DNA of 64,000 nucleotides, from assembly GCA_963580455.1 (NCBI GenBank), contig OY756963.1, positions 20,417,555 through 20,481,554 on the forward strand. Reading direction: 5' to 3'. The stretch's first letter is position 1. Every line of letters starts with the position of its first letter. The notes under the pieces were generated by a model. The model was given only the letters and a program-made list of their open reading frames with translations, had not been told where the DNA came from and did no database searches. The position numbers and the translations under genes were made by a program. Below are positions 24,461 through 35,535 of this stretch, one piece after another. This DNA is from Euonymus europaeus. Taxonomy: Eukaryota > Streptophyta > Magnoliopsida > Celastrales > Celastraceae.

Positions 24461-25739
24461 AAAACCTAGACTCAGGTCAGTCCTGGTCATCTTGATATTC
24501 AAAGTGGTACGCCATATAGTGATATCTTATTGCCAAAAAAGACAAGGATTGAGGCTAAGGGACAGGAGATTAGGAGCTAGAGGGAGAAGGTAAGGAGATT
24601 GGTTAGAGTTTCTTGGACATATTTTTGAATTGACCTAGAGGACTGTGGAGGGAGAATCGGAGAAAACAAGGAAAGTGATTAGCTAGATCTTTTTGAGTTG
24701 ATCTAATTTTTAACTGTTGGACTAATATTTTGATGTCCTGGGCCAGCCTAGTGTCCAAAGAACCAGCTCTGGTTGGTTTATCCAAGGGCCGACCCTGCCT
24801 GGACTACACTAACTAGGGTAAAAAAGTAACCAGGGCAATCAAGCCAGTGAAAAAAAAATGAGTGCGAATTTACTGTGTATGTTTTAATTTTTAGGTGTGC
24901 TTGGTTTGTATAAAACTTCTTCACTTCATATAAAATTTAATTTGCAGGCATCGTGAACTTTTTTGGATCATATGGGACATGCGAGGCTTTTGTGACAGAC
25001 CTTATAATTCGAGCACCTTTTTCTTTTCTTTTCAATTATCTCCATTTCTTTTGGTCTCCCTCAAGTGTAACTGGGAGTTTAATAATGCCAAGCTATGACT
25101 TGTTCATTATATTTTGGACCTTAAATTCATTAGGAACTTCTTTAATTCTTGTTATAAAACTCTTCTTGAATATTAGTTATCAACTTTTAGCTTTTACTTT
25201 ATATGCCCTTTGTGCATGAGTGGTGGATATATATTTTATGTCTACTAAAAAAATTGTACACTTTGAATTAGGTCCGTTCATTAATCAAGAGATTATAGAT
25301 TCGAGGGCTACGGAAGGCGAGTATTTTCTTGAAATAAATGTGTGACTCAAAGAGAGAGAGAGTGAGTGATGTGTCATCGGGCGTAACCTAGAGTGTACAA
25401 TTTCGTAGTGAATGATAAATATCCACCACAACTCTTTAAGAAAATTATAAAAGATTGGACATTTATGTGAAAATTATCTGATTTAAATTTAAGGGACATT
25501 TAGAGGGAAAGTAAAGCACACGCCAGGAAATCAAATACTGTATATGAATAAAATATAAATACTTAATTGTAATCACGAACATAAATTTTAAATAAATAGT
25601 TCTAATAAGACGATTTAATCAGTTAAAAACTTATAAATATAGAATTATTTAATAAATACAGAATTAACAATGAAGGAACAACTTAATTTTCAGTGAAAGG
25701 CAAGTAAATTGGAGCAAGGTTCATTACTTGATCTATATT
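24461..25739. other. intergenic, no gene recognised
   Basis: Only short open frames without domains; AT-rich. Confidence 0.4.
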
Positions 25740-26496
25740 CGTTTTGGTATTCGGTTGAGGGCCAGAGCTCCTCAATTCTTCAGATGCTTGAGGTTCAGGT
25801 TTGGCTGGCCTCCTAAAAAATTGTAGGCCTGTTTGCTTCCTGGGTTCCTCCTCCAGTTGGGTGTTTGAAGTGGAACACGAATGGGTATTGCAAAGGTTCG
25901 AAGTCTGGCTTGGGTGAAGTTATAAGGGACGCAGGAGGGAATTTCCTTTGCATTTTTTTGTGTGCCTTGTCGTAAATGTCCAGATTCAAAGTCTGTTGAG
26001 ATCCAATCTATTAGAACAGCTTTGGAAATTATGTTGGAGCATGGATTGGTAGGAAGCGAGAGTTTGGTCGTGGAATCTGACTCTCTCAATGCAGTTAATT
26101 GGTTGCTTAACGCCTCTCCCGAATATTCTCATCTTTGGAGCCTGGATCGAGACATTGAAAACCTCTCCAATCTTTCGCCTTCTGTCAGGAGTCTAACACA
26201 GTGGCTGATTCTCTTGCTAAGTATGGAACTGATAGAGTCTGCTTATTTGTGGCTTGGTTATCAGACTAAGTCCTTGTTGGTCTGGTTCCCAATTTTCTGT
26301 CTTCGCTCTTCCTTTGTTGTTTGCTGGTGTGGCTTTTCTTGTGTGGTTTGGCGGTCGGTTTTGGCCCTGTTTTGTTGCTTGGGTCTTCTTTTCTTTTTTC
26401 TTTTTCGGCAAGGGTGTTGGGTTTCTTTCTGAGGGGTTAGGCTCGTTGTTTCGTTTCCTTTTCTCCAGATAAAATAATTTCATTGATTAAAAAATA
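25740..26496 (+). mobile_element. LINE 3' fragment with RNase H relic
   Basis: At 25862-25965 one frame reads KWNTNGYCKGSKSGLGEVIRD, the start of a LINE RNase H domain. After a frameshift, 25962-26230 reads IRTALEIMLEHGL, then LVVESDSLNAVNWLLN (the ESDS catalytic region) and a degraded C-terminus. The segment ends in GATAAAATAATTTCATTG plus an A-rich run, the LINE tail. It is a dead, 5'-truncated copy on the + strand. Confidence 0.7.
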
Positions 26497-27156
26497 ACGA
26501 GGTGTGTCGGTCCAACTCTAACAGGGCTCAATGTAGGTGTGCGTCCTCCAGCCCAGGGAGGGATATTGGGCAAAGTCTGACGGTTGGCCTTTAATTTGAG
26601 AGATCTGATGGATAGGCCCAATGCTAGCAGACATATTTGTAATTTGCGGGCATGCTAGGGCTGGGGCAGACAGTGGTGAAGAGGATTCTTGAGGATGGAG
26701 CTTGAGAACAGGCTTCTCAAGTTCTATATGCAATGAAGGAAAGAGCAAAAAGAAACTCAATCGCAAAATTAAGAAGGGTGGCTCCAAGGAGACCCTTTCT
26801 TCATCGTACCTTGACGATGGAATAGGCGTTTTGAATGAGAGGGATGATTTCGATTATAAACAATATAAACGTTCTATCAAATAGACGCTCAAAAAATAAG
26901 GTAAGGCTTGAACGGTGCCGCTTGTGCAATTGTGAACGATCTAGAAGAAACCGTCTAATAAAAATATATCATGGAAATGGAGTCATTCAACTGTAGGGGA
27001 GAAAATAGTTATAGATTCTAATCCAAAAACTTGGATCCTTGGTTTCAAAAACTTTAACATAATTACATGGTTTAAGTAAGAGGAGAATATAAGTTTTGAA
27101 AAGAAGAAGACAATAGTGTACAAGACTACAAGGACTCAACGATACAATTCATAGTT
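26497..27156. other. intergenic, no gene recognised
   Basis: A minus-strand open frame at 26518-26787 and a plus frame at 26702-26884 have no recognisable domains. Confidence 0.4.
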
Positions 27157-27159
27157 TAA

Positions 27160-27591
27160 CCCCACGTTTAGTTGAGAGTGACCTTAAGTTAAGGTGAGAA
27201 TAAATTTAAGATGAGCTAAACATGAGTTTCCTCAGAGAAGATAATAGAGATGGGTGGATGAGCTTAAAGATAAAATTTTGTATGTTTGGTTGAATATGAG
27301 AATGAGCATAAATTTTGGTTTGAATTTATTGTAATGTAGATAAAAAGGTTGTATTACATTTTATAGAATAAATTAACTATTTTATATGAAGACTAAATTT
27401 GTCATTTTAAAAAAATGTTATTTTTATCGTTGGGAGAATAGCTAAGCTCATGAAAATGTGGACTTGACTGTTCTATCCATTGAGAGAATAGAGTCTATAA
27501 ACGCATGCTCATGATCCATATTTTATATAAACCAAACAAGGGAATGAGATTTTAAAAAACTCATTTTTTTGCCTCACCTCACCTGATAAGA
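27160..27591 (-). mobile_element. Tourist-like MITE family E, copy 1 (right end lost)
   Basis: Preceded by TAA (27157-27159) and starting CCCCACGTTTAGTTGAGAG. It is the reverse complement of the element at 43501-44211, matching blocks such as GAGAATAGC.AAGCTCATGAAAA and GACTAAATTTGTCATTTTAAA. The last 20 bp or so of the right terminal repeat are missing: after GCCTCACCTCACCTGA the sequence runs straight into the family A element. It lacks the 283-bp insertion carried by the other copy. Confidence 0.65.
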
Positions 27592-27930
27592 GCAACAACA
27601 ATGGTAATATTTTGTTAGGCCAACAAACTCATATTTTGGGTTCCACTTCTATTACACAAAATTCAAACCACGCACATCTCCCAATATAACTACAACAATA
27701 AAATATAAATTACTAAATATTTTTTTCTCTCAATTTTAGTCAAGCCAACCACTTTCATATCCTTCATATTATCTTTATCAAATTTACACAAAAATCAAGA
27801 CTGTGCCCCATCTTTATTACAAAAAGTCAAGCCACATTATCATCCACATCACCAAAACACATATCCCAATACAATCACAACAACAAAAATATCTTCTAAT
27901 ACAAAAATGTTATAGAACCCAACTCAACTC

Positions 27931-28850
27931 AAGTCTACATGACACTCAATGTTGGATTTTTTTAAAAATCAATTTTATTTATTTTTTTCATAAACGAAAC
28001 TTTAAAACGTTTTATCTCTCAAAATACATGTCAGATTTCAAAAAACATTACATATTTGAACTCAGCGCGTAAAAATCTTTATAATAAAACTCATTGTCGA
28101 TAGTTTTTATTGTGTTTTTTCAATTACATTATTTTTTAAAAATAATGTAATTCATATATATAATGTGTAAAATATTTATTCGAGCTGAAATTTTATTACA
28201 TTATGATAGTAGAATATATATTTATTTATTTTTGCATTTTTATTCAAATTACGTTGAGTATCTGAACCCGTTAGAGTATAATAGTTAGGACCTTAAGGTT
28301 TAACACTTAAGACATTTAGGATTTTGTAGCGAATCCGTCGAGATTTAGTGAATCTGAGTCTTTTAGGTTACAAAATGAAAATTCGATACACGAACCCGTT
28401 AGGGTTTAGCAAATCATTTCCCCTTGGGGTTTATAATATTTATTGTTTAGGTTACAACATGAAAATTCGATACATGAGCCCATTAGAGTTTAGCGATTCC
28501 GTTTATCGTAGGGTTTAACACTTATTGTTTAGGTTACAGTATTAAAATTCGATATACAAGCTCATATCGGTACCCATAAATAAACACTAAAACCTACGTA
28601 ACACATATATTAATAAAAAAATAATGTAATTAAAAATGAGTGATTAAAACCTATCAATGATAGATTTTTACTTGCTGATTATGGATACGTAATTTTTTCC
28701 GAAATCTAATATGTATTTTAAGAGAGAAAATATTTTGAAATTTTGTTTAAGAAAAAAAAAATGTGTTGTGAATTTTTCAAATGAGATATTTTATTTTTTA
28801 AAATTTTAATTTTTCATGTCATTTGGTTACAGAACATGACATGTAGACTT
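27931..28850. mobile_element. foldback-like element with long inverted arms
   Basis: The ends are AAGTCTACATGACA at the left and TGACATGTAGACTT at the right. Inside, arms of roughly 190-200 bp are inverted copies at about 75% identity by eye: 27955-28145 carries TCTCTCAAAATACATGTC, CGTAAAAATCTTTAT and TCAATTACATTATTTTT, matched in reverse complement at about 28605-28800. Between the arms lies a three-unit tandem repeat of 82-84 bp (28330-28575). No ORF of note. No clear target duplication. Confidence 0.6.
28330..28575. repeat. 82-84 bp tandem repeat in the foldback core
   Basis: TTTAGGTTACA...TTAAAATTCGATA or close variants start at 28362, 28446 and 28528, followed in the first two units by CCCGTTAGGGTTTAGC or CCCATTAGAGTTTAGC. 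The last unit is cut short. A more degraded unit precedes them near 28260-28330. Confidence 0.85.
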
Positions 28851-28982
28851 ATAAATGTTGAATTATATAAACTTGCACTATTTAACACAACTACTTCTAA
28901 TATAGTCACGTCAACAAAAATATATATTTTCACATAATTATTGATCAACCCAACCAAACGCAACTGTTATGGTTGCTCTGGT

Positions 28983-29444
28983 CTCTCCAACTAAACCTGG
29001 AGTAAAAGACTTTGATTTTTTTTTCCCCCTGCTGCTGTTCTGACAATCCCTGAATCACACATGGCCACATTAATTCTATAACAAAAACGTTTCATAAATG
29101 CCTGATATTTATTTAATAATAGTAATTTATAACATATCGGAATCGAACATAAACCAGTCGATTGCTAACCCAGCCATCTCTCATTGGTATTATTTATTAC
29201 ATCCTTTATAATATCACTTCACCTGTTTAATTGTTTAAAGGAGAACCCTAGAAATTCAATTAAATTTATCAGATAAGATGGTGACAATTTATCAATATTG
29301 ATAATACAACTTAAATAATATACGGCAAACGTCAATTTCCATCAGATTTAAGGCGGTGCCTTGGACATCTAAATGGTACTGGAAAATATAAAATTAAGGA
29401 AGATGAAAAGACATTAACTGATTAACTAACAAATAATTATTACA
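28983..29444. other. intergenic, 3' side of the GGPPS-like gene
   Basis: AT-rich, no gene. It should contain the 3' UTR of the minus-strand GGPPS-like gene. On the minus strand candidate AATTAAAT-type words lie near 29260, but no clear AATAAA was assigned. Confidence 0.4.
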
Positions 29445-30752
29445 CTAATGTCGGCCATTAGCGATGTAATAAGTCATATGGTGCAATGGAGCAGCCCTGG
29501 GAGCATCAAAGTGATTAAGCTCTCGAATCGCTTGAGTCACCAACCTTCCGGCAAGTTTCTTGGCATTGTCGATGCCCATCAGATTCGGAAAAACAGCGTT
29601 GGAATTTTTTTCCATCGACGCCATCTCGTCGAAGATATCCTCCTCCACTTGAAACAATAACCCGATACGCTTTGCGTACTTCCTAATCTTTTCCACATCC
29701 AAGACACTCGCCCCTCCAATTATCGCTCCGCAAACAATCGACGCCTCCAACAGTCTCGCAGTTTTGTGCACGCGAATATACTTCACCTCTTTAAAGCTTG
29801 CATCCTTTCCTTCACTGATCATAAGCTCCCCCAACTGGCCTCCGACGAGCCCGTCCGTCCCGATCGATGAAGCGAGTTCAGCGATGGCTCGAACCACTCT
29901 GTCTGGCGGAACATGTGTGCTATTCTTCGCTATGTGCTCGAATGCAATGGAAAATAGAGCAGCACTAGCAAGAATTGTAACTTTTTCACCAAATACTTTG
30001 TGGGTTGTGGATTCACCTCCCCTAAATTCATTTTCAGTGTCCATACATGGAAGATCCTCAATGATCAACCAAGAAGTGTGAATGATCTCGATTGCACACG
30101 CCATTGGTATTGCCAGTTCTTCATCTCCACCGACTAGTTGACACGAAGCAATACAAAGAATTGGACGCACACGCTTTCCACCCAAAAGTAGTGAGTGTCT
30201 CATTGCATCCCTCATCTTATTTGGCTGCTTCAAAGGTACTGCTTCATCAAGTGCTTTGTTCAAGCTTTTGAGCTTCCGATTCATGTATTTCTTTAGTTGA
30301 AATAGGCCTTCCGGCCCGGTCGGAATACCGATAAGTTCTCGGGCAAGAGACGGTCGTGTAGTTGGACATGATGAGTAGGTTTCAACTTCACTAAATATGA
30401 ATTTCAGAACATGTTTGAGAAGGAAAATTAAAACGAGTCTAAGTGGGGTTTTGCAAGCATTGATAAAGATTCTGAGAGGTGAAAGAGCAATTGATACCAG
30501 CACTAGCTCATCAACTGCCTTATTCACTCGTTTGAGCTTCGAAGTAGTATTTTCCATGAACTGAAAAACACTCAAACACAAGCATTGCAGCTCGGTATTG
30601 ATGATTCGTTGGACTAGAGAAGCTTCTTTTGACCATGATTTTCCACCTTCAGTGAAAATAAATTTGAGAGAGAAGTGCATGAGAAGAAGAAATGCATATT
30701 TAACTAGTTGTTTGTAAGCTCTGAAAGGGTACGTGAGAAGGGAAAAAGCCAT
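29445..30752 (-). CDS. diverged geranylgeranyl-diphosphate-synthase-like protein
   Basis: Single exon, 435 aa from the ATG at 30752 (MAFSLL); 37 in-frame codons upstream are probably leader, since a TATA-like CTATTTAAAGG lies there. From residue 140 it reads as a trans-prenyltransferase: GGKRVRP (191-197), CIASC (200-204), first Asp motif as EDLPCMD (232-238, normally DDLPCMD), THKVFGE (250-256), SIGTDGLVGGQ, HKTARLLEAS, second Asp motif as EDIFD (371-375, normally DDILD). The usual RRGK after motif 1 is RGGE, and the conserved K-T-A-G-K-D loop after motif 2 is deleted. Plant GGPPS are about 300-370 aa. The extra length is an N-terminal duplication of about 87 residues: LKFIF at 29-33 and 116-120, VNKAVDE at 76-82 and LNKALDE at 164-170. 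Whether it still makes GGPP, or serves as a regulatory subunit, is unknown; CxxxC also occurs in partner-binding subunits. The frame is intact, which argues against a young pseudogene. Confidence 0.85.
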   Translation of the reverse strand: MAFSLLTYPFRAYKQLVKYAFLLLMHFSLKFIFTEGGKSWSKEASLVQRIINTELQCLCLSVFQFMENTTSKLKRVNKAVDELVLVSIALSPLRIFINACKTPLRLVLIFLLKHVLKFIFSEVETYSSCPTTRPSLARELIGIPTGPEGLFQLKKYMNRKLKSLNKALDEAVPLKQPNKMRDAMRHSLLLGGKRVRPILCIASCQLVGGDEELAIPMACAIEIIHTSWLIIEDLPCMDTENEFRGGESTTHKVFGEKVTILASAALFSIAFEHIAKNSTHVPPDRVVRAIAELASSIGTDGLVGGQLGELMISEGKDASFKEVKYIRVHKTARLLEASIVCGAIIGGASVLDVEKIRKYAKRIGLLFQVEEDIFDEMASMEKNSNAVFPNLMGIDNAKKLAGRLVTQAIRELNHFDAPRAAPLHHMTYYIANGRH

Positions 30753-30995
30753 TGAAGGAAGAACTTGGAGAGAAGAGGCAGGGAAATAGTCAGTACATAT
30801 ATACTTTGATAGACTACACTCCTTTAAATAGAAGAAACGATACAGTATTATAAAAATATTCATTTAGATTTACTTTTCATTTATCATTAATAAAAATTGG
30901 CAGAAAAGTTAGCCTGACAAATTTATGGCAACCCGTGTACGTTTTCACACTTGTGGTGGTGGTGGTGGTGATCACGTGTGACACGTGACTGACAA
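30753..30995 (-). promoter_or_regulatory. promoter of the GGPPS-like gene with paired G-boxes
   Basis: On the minus strand CTATTTAAAGG (about 30820-30830) lies about 70 bp before the ATG and is a plausible TATA box. Two CACGTG cores sit at 30973-30978 and 30982-30987, just past a GGT repeat, about 220-240 bp upstream. Paired G-boxes are typical bZIP/bHLH (HY5, PIF, ABF) sites; actual binding is inference. Confidence 0.5.
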
Positions 30996-31618
30996 GTGAG
31001 ATAAGTAGCCACAGAACCCCATATGACTTGATAGATTTTTTTTTTAAAAAGGTATTGCTATTTACATCCATTCTATATGCACATATAGGCACATAGATTG
31101 AATCTTATACCCATGGATGGTCAGCTGCAAACACCTATACACATTATTATTCGTCAAATCTCGGCAAATAAAGAAAAATTGCCTGTGTTTGCCAGTGAGA
31201 CCTGTCATACATCCATTAGTCAACATTTTTTACTTTTTTAAAAAATAAAATTTAGTTTGTTTTTATTTACACCTGTAAATACATGTTGGCCATCAAATTG
31301 TCCGAATTTTTAATAATTTGGCCGAATAATCAAATTGGAATAAATACAGACAGTAGGGAGTTGTATCAGTCAGCTATTTATTAAATAATTTTTAAATTAA
31401 ATAAATAATTAATTTGAAAATAAAAAAAAACAAAAAAATGAAAAGATGATAAAATTCACTTATTTGTTATGATATATGACAATAATATATAAATATAATT
31501 TTTGATGGTCATTAACTTCTTCTTAAATTGTTTACTAAATAGACCCTATATTTTTAGTTTGATAAATCAATAAAAAAAAATTAATGAGGTTATTTTTTGA
31601 GAAAACATAAGGTTTAAT
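30996..31618. other. intergenic, no gene recognised
   Basis: AT-rich sequence only. Confidence 0.45.
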
Positions 31619-31912
31619 GTGATATTACATGTTCTAAGTCCTTCACAGAACTTGACGTATTTTTCACTTCGATCTACTCCACCACCTAAGTATCAACATG
31701 CCGCTATCGTTATTGGACACGTAAATGACAATCATTATGTCCAGATTGCATTGACAGAGGGTTATCCGGTGCCTCCCATTATACCTCAATGGATTCACTT
31801 CAGACATGATTGTGCAACTGCATGGGTTACCCCATATGCGGAGCGAATTGATGCGTACAAGCAACATATGCGTTTTAGATTTCCTTCTCAATCCATTGTG
31901 TTGGAAGATTAA
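31619..31912 (+). pseudogene. OTU-like domain fragment of a MULE-type transposon
   Basis: The frame reads IVIGHVNDNHYVQIALTEG, then PVPPIIPQWIHF and CATAWVTPYAERIDAY. This pattern (NDNH, hxPxPPI..W, W.T.Y..R) is that of the C-terminal part of OTU-type cysteine protease domains found in plant MULE-like proteins; the assignment is from memory. The His of NDNH would be catalytic. No start or N-terminal half is present. A second, more decayed copy lies inverted at 37319-37475. Confidence 0.55.
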
Positions 31913-32768
31913 GAATCTAAAATGTATTGATATGTTTTAATAAAAAAATTTGATTCAATTTCTTTATTTTCGAGATGACATGGAAGGCAAACACAGACAA
32001 GGAAAAAATTAAAAAATTCCTAGTTGGTTTTGATTTAATTTCTTTATTTTATATGAATTTTTTTTAGAAGAGATAACGTGGAATAGAGAGTTTGACATGT
32101 GAAATTAGATGTTCAAATAAATTTATTTGTGAAAAATAAATTTATATAAAAATGTCTATTTATAAAAAATAAATTAATAAATAATCTAATTTTTAATGTG
32201 CAAAAATAAATTACATCCAGTAACTAAACTAGATGCATTGACTTAAAACAACCAATACGGCTGGCTATTCACAATCGCTAATCATTGTTCTATGTATGTA
32301 CAATAAATATTATATTAAAAATAATGAGGTGGCTTGATACTATTGGGTGAAACATGAGGGGGAGTGATGGAGGTTGGGGATGCTGTGAATCTCACACGCT
32401 AAAACTTGGCAGCTATGAGACAACAAACATAGAAAATGTTTGGTCGCAGACGTTGACACTGATCTGATCGTCTTTCACAGGGAATCTTCCACGTGTTGGA
32501 ATCTAGGTGCATCATGATGTTTCATTGCATCATTGTCTGTCGTCTCATCGGTCACAATCGAGTTGATTAAATATTTATTTATTGTAGGGTAGATGCACCC
32601 AGTAACTAGACTGGGGCCATTTATCCTCACCCTTTTTAAAATTGCTTGTTTGGTTGGATGGAGTTCAAAGGACTCATTTATTAGGCCGTTTTTTTGGAAT
32701 GTCTGTACAATATTAATCGCAAATTATACGATCTAATAATGAGCGATCAAAATTGTTCAGAAATAACA
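31913..32768. other. intergenic, no gene recognised
   Basis: AT-rich, with a few T/A palindromes; no ORF of note. Confidence 0.45.
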
Positions 32769-32793
32769 TTTTTTTTTTATGGGAAATCAACTA

Positions 32794-33567
32794 CTATATT
32801 AAAAGCTTATCAGCAGTGACAAGAGAACATAAAGACCGAGGATAATCCTCTAAGAAAACCAAATCCTGAGAACTAGACTTAGCAAGCAAAGCTAAGCTAT
32901 GAGCAACCATATTAGCCGCCCTCTTAGTGTGAACAAAAGAACAAGAATTAAATTGTTGTGCCAAAAGTTTGATATCTGATATCAACGCTCCGCACGGATG
33001 GTGAGAGCTCTCAACACTAGTGATCTCAGTAATGACGTGGAGAGAATCACTTTCAAAAATGATAAATAGCAAACCATATGATAAAGCAACTTGGAGCCCA
33101 TGTAAAATGGTTGCTGCCTCAGCATGAAAAACACCCAAGACTGGCCCTTTTCGGGATAAGCTCGAAGCAAGAACTTCCCCTTTATCATCCCTAAGCACCA
33201 CCCCAAGCCCTGTACTAGCAGAGCTAACAGCAGCATCACAATTAAGTTTGACCCAACCCGGGTCGGGTGGGGTCCATCTTGGGTTGTTTATACCACGGGC
33301 TGGAGGAGAAGCAAAAGAGTTTTGAAAATCCAAAAGTTTGGAATCAGCCAAGCGCATTAATATCTCTGGGATCCAACATAGGTAGTCCCACACCACTTTG
33401 TTTCGGTTAAACCAAAGGAGCCAACAAGCAAAAGCGAACTTCAACAAATCCAAGCCATCCAATATATCATTGGCAATCATAAAAGTCTCCAAGAAAGAGC
33501 TTCTCCAGCAACTTTGGAGCTGCACATCCAACCCCAATATTCTCCAACACCTGCGGGCCATAGACAC
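32794..33567 (-). pseudogene. LINE RNase H segment
   Basis: Frame of 257 codons carrying WVKLNCDAAV (first catalytic Asp), FHAEAATILHGLQVAL (Glu), FESDSLHV (Asp) and HTKRAANMVAHSLALLAK (the His region). All four expected catalytic blocks are present, so this domain is the best preserved part. It is separated from the RT frame by a frameshift at about 33550. Confidence 0.85.
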
Positions 33568-35098
33568 TCAAAAAAATATGAATTGTTGTCTCAGCATGAA
33601 GCCCACATAAGGGGCATTCTATATCCAAATGACCACCTCTGCGCTGCAAATTGGAACGAGTTGGGAGGCTATCCCGAGCTGCACGCCATAGGAACATTTT
33701 CACCTGGTTTGAGGCCTTAAGATTCCATATTAAATCCCACCCATGAGAGTCTGAAGCTAGATGATTGGTAGAGATTAATCTTGCACCCATAGCAAGGTGA
33801 TAAGCACTATGCACCGAGAAGCGCCCCGTAACGGAAGGAGACCAATAGACTTTATCAAGAAGGAACCCACGGGGAATACGAATCTTCAGAATATCTTCAG
33901 CTTCTGTAGGGCTAAAGATATAATTTATTAAATTTACATTCCACACACCGGAGCCAGCAATCATTAGCTCCCTTACTTTTGCAAGAGGCCCCAAAATTCT
34001 TGGGCTAGAAGACACCTTCCCTCCATTCACATTAGGCAGCCATCGATCCCTCCACACGTTGATCCCATCTCCACACCCCACTCGCCATTTCAAGCCCTTC
34101 AACAACACTTCTCTACCTTGTAAAAGACTCCTCCAAAGAAAACTACCATTACTACCATTTGTGGCTGTCATAAAATGACCATTAGGAAAGTATTTCCCTT
34201 TCAAAACCCTACTAGCAGGGGATCCTGTGTCATTGATCAACCTCCATCCTTGCTTAGCAAGGAGAGCAAGGTTGAAAGAATCAACATCCCGAAACCCAAG
34301 CCCTCCATCCTTCTTTGCCGAGCATAGGACCTTCCAATTAACCCAATGGATCTTCTTTTGATCAGTGTTACCCCACCAAAACTTCCTTATGATTTTATTG
34401 AATTCCTCACAAATGAACTTTGGAATTCTGTAACAGCTCATAATATGCGTCGGAATGGCCTGGAGCACAGATTTGATTAGCATCTCTTTGCCACTTCGAG
34501 ATAAGTTTTTGGTCCACCAGCCTCTAACCTTTTGCCACATTCTTTGTTTCACCTCATCAAATAGAATTTTCTTTGACCGCCCTACCATCAAAGGCACTCC
34601 CAAATATTTATCTGGTGGTTGAATACTTCGAACACCTAAACTTTGGGAAATCGAGAACCGCACATCTGATGGAGTATTAGGGCTGTAGAATACTGAAGAT
34701 TTATGAAGATTGACCCTTTGACCAGAGGCCCTCTCATATTGATTGAGGATGGACTTAATCTCGAAACATTCGGATAAAGATGCCTTCAAAAACAAGATGC
34801 AATCGTCGGCGAAAAATAAATGAGAGACACACGGGCTATACCTGCAGATAGACAACCCATGAATATGCCGCATTCTCGCCGCTTCTTTTAATAAAGATGA
34901 GAAGCCTTCCGCACAAAGGAGAAAAAGATAAGGGCTTAAAGGGTCGCCTTGACGGAGTCCTCGAGAAGGGATGAACGGGCCAATCAGCTCCCCATTAAAT
35001 TGGATCGAGTATGATACCGTTCGGATACATCGCATAATCAACTGAATGAAAGAATCACAAAACCCAATGCTACCATGACACCCTCCAGATAGTCCCAC
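33467..35098 (-). pseudogene. LINE reverse transcriptase, C-terminal part plus zf-RVT
   Basis: Frame of about 540 codons with SRGLRQGDPLSPYLFLLCAEG, LFFADDCILFLKAS (FADD active site), GVPLMVGRSKK, a thumb region, and the Cys/His CPLCGLHAETTIH block. It joins the upstream RT frame by a frameshift near 35060 (VALGF is read in both frames). Confidence 0.85.
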
Positions 35099-35535
35099 TC
35101 GACCCGATCATAGGCTTTCATCATATCTAACTTGAGAGCCATGAACCCCTCCCCAGGAGACCTTTTGTTTTGCAAACAGTGCATAGACTCTTGTGCCACA
35201 ATAATGTTATCAAATATTTGTCTTCCTGGAACAAAGTCACTTTGTATTTCAGAGATCACATCCGGCAATACCATTTTTAAACGGTTGGCCAGCACCTTAG
35301 AGATAATTTTATACAAGACATTACAAAGGCTAATAGGCCTAAAATCTGTAGTCCTCTTTGGAGCCTTCATTTTGGGGATCAATACAATATTTGTACTGTT
35401 AATTATACTTAAATCATCCCCAAAATTTAGAAATCCCAGAATTGCTTCACAAATACGATGGCCTGTAACAGCCCAATATTTTTGATAAAAACCCGCCGTC
35501 ATGCCATCTGGGCCAGGGGCTTTGTCCGGGTGCAT
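35038..35535 (-). pseudogene. LINE reverse transcriptase, N-terminal part
   Basis: Carries MHPDKAPGPDGMTAGFYQKYW, VLIPKMKAPKRTTDFRPISL, NVLYKIISKVLANRLK and KLDMMKAYDRVEWDYL (the first catalytic Asp). The Met is not a start: the codon before it is TAG in the same frame as the endonuclease segment, where relatives have Gln. Confidence 0.85.

Larger units (their letters stand above)
27592..28982 (+). mobile_element. MITE family A, copy 4, interrupted by a foldback element
   Basis: Starts TAAGAGCAACAACAATGG and ends CAACTGTTATGGTTGCTCT, an approximate inverted terminal repeat. Both flanks of the inner insertion share the family words AATACAATCACAACAACAAAA and AATATAGTCACGTCAACAAAA. The middle (27931-28850) is a separate palindromic element. 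No coding capacity. Confidence 0.5.

Noticed and set aside
28250..28600. CRISPR-like array from the evenly spaced repeats
   Set aside because: Unit size 82-84 bp without constant repeat and variable spacer structure, in a plant nuclear context; it is a minisatellite.
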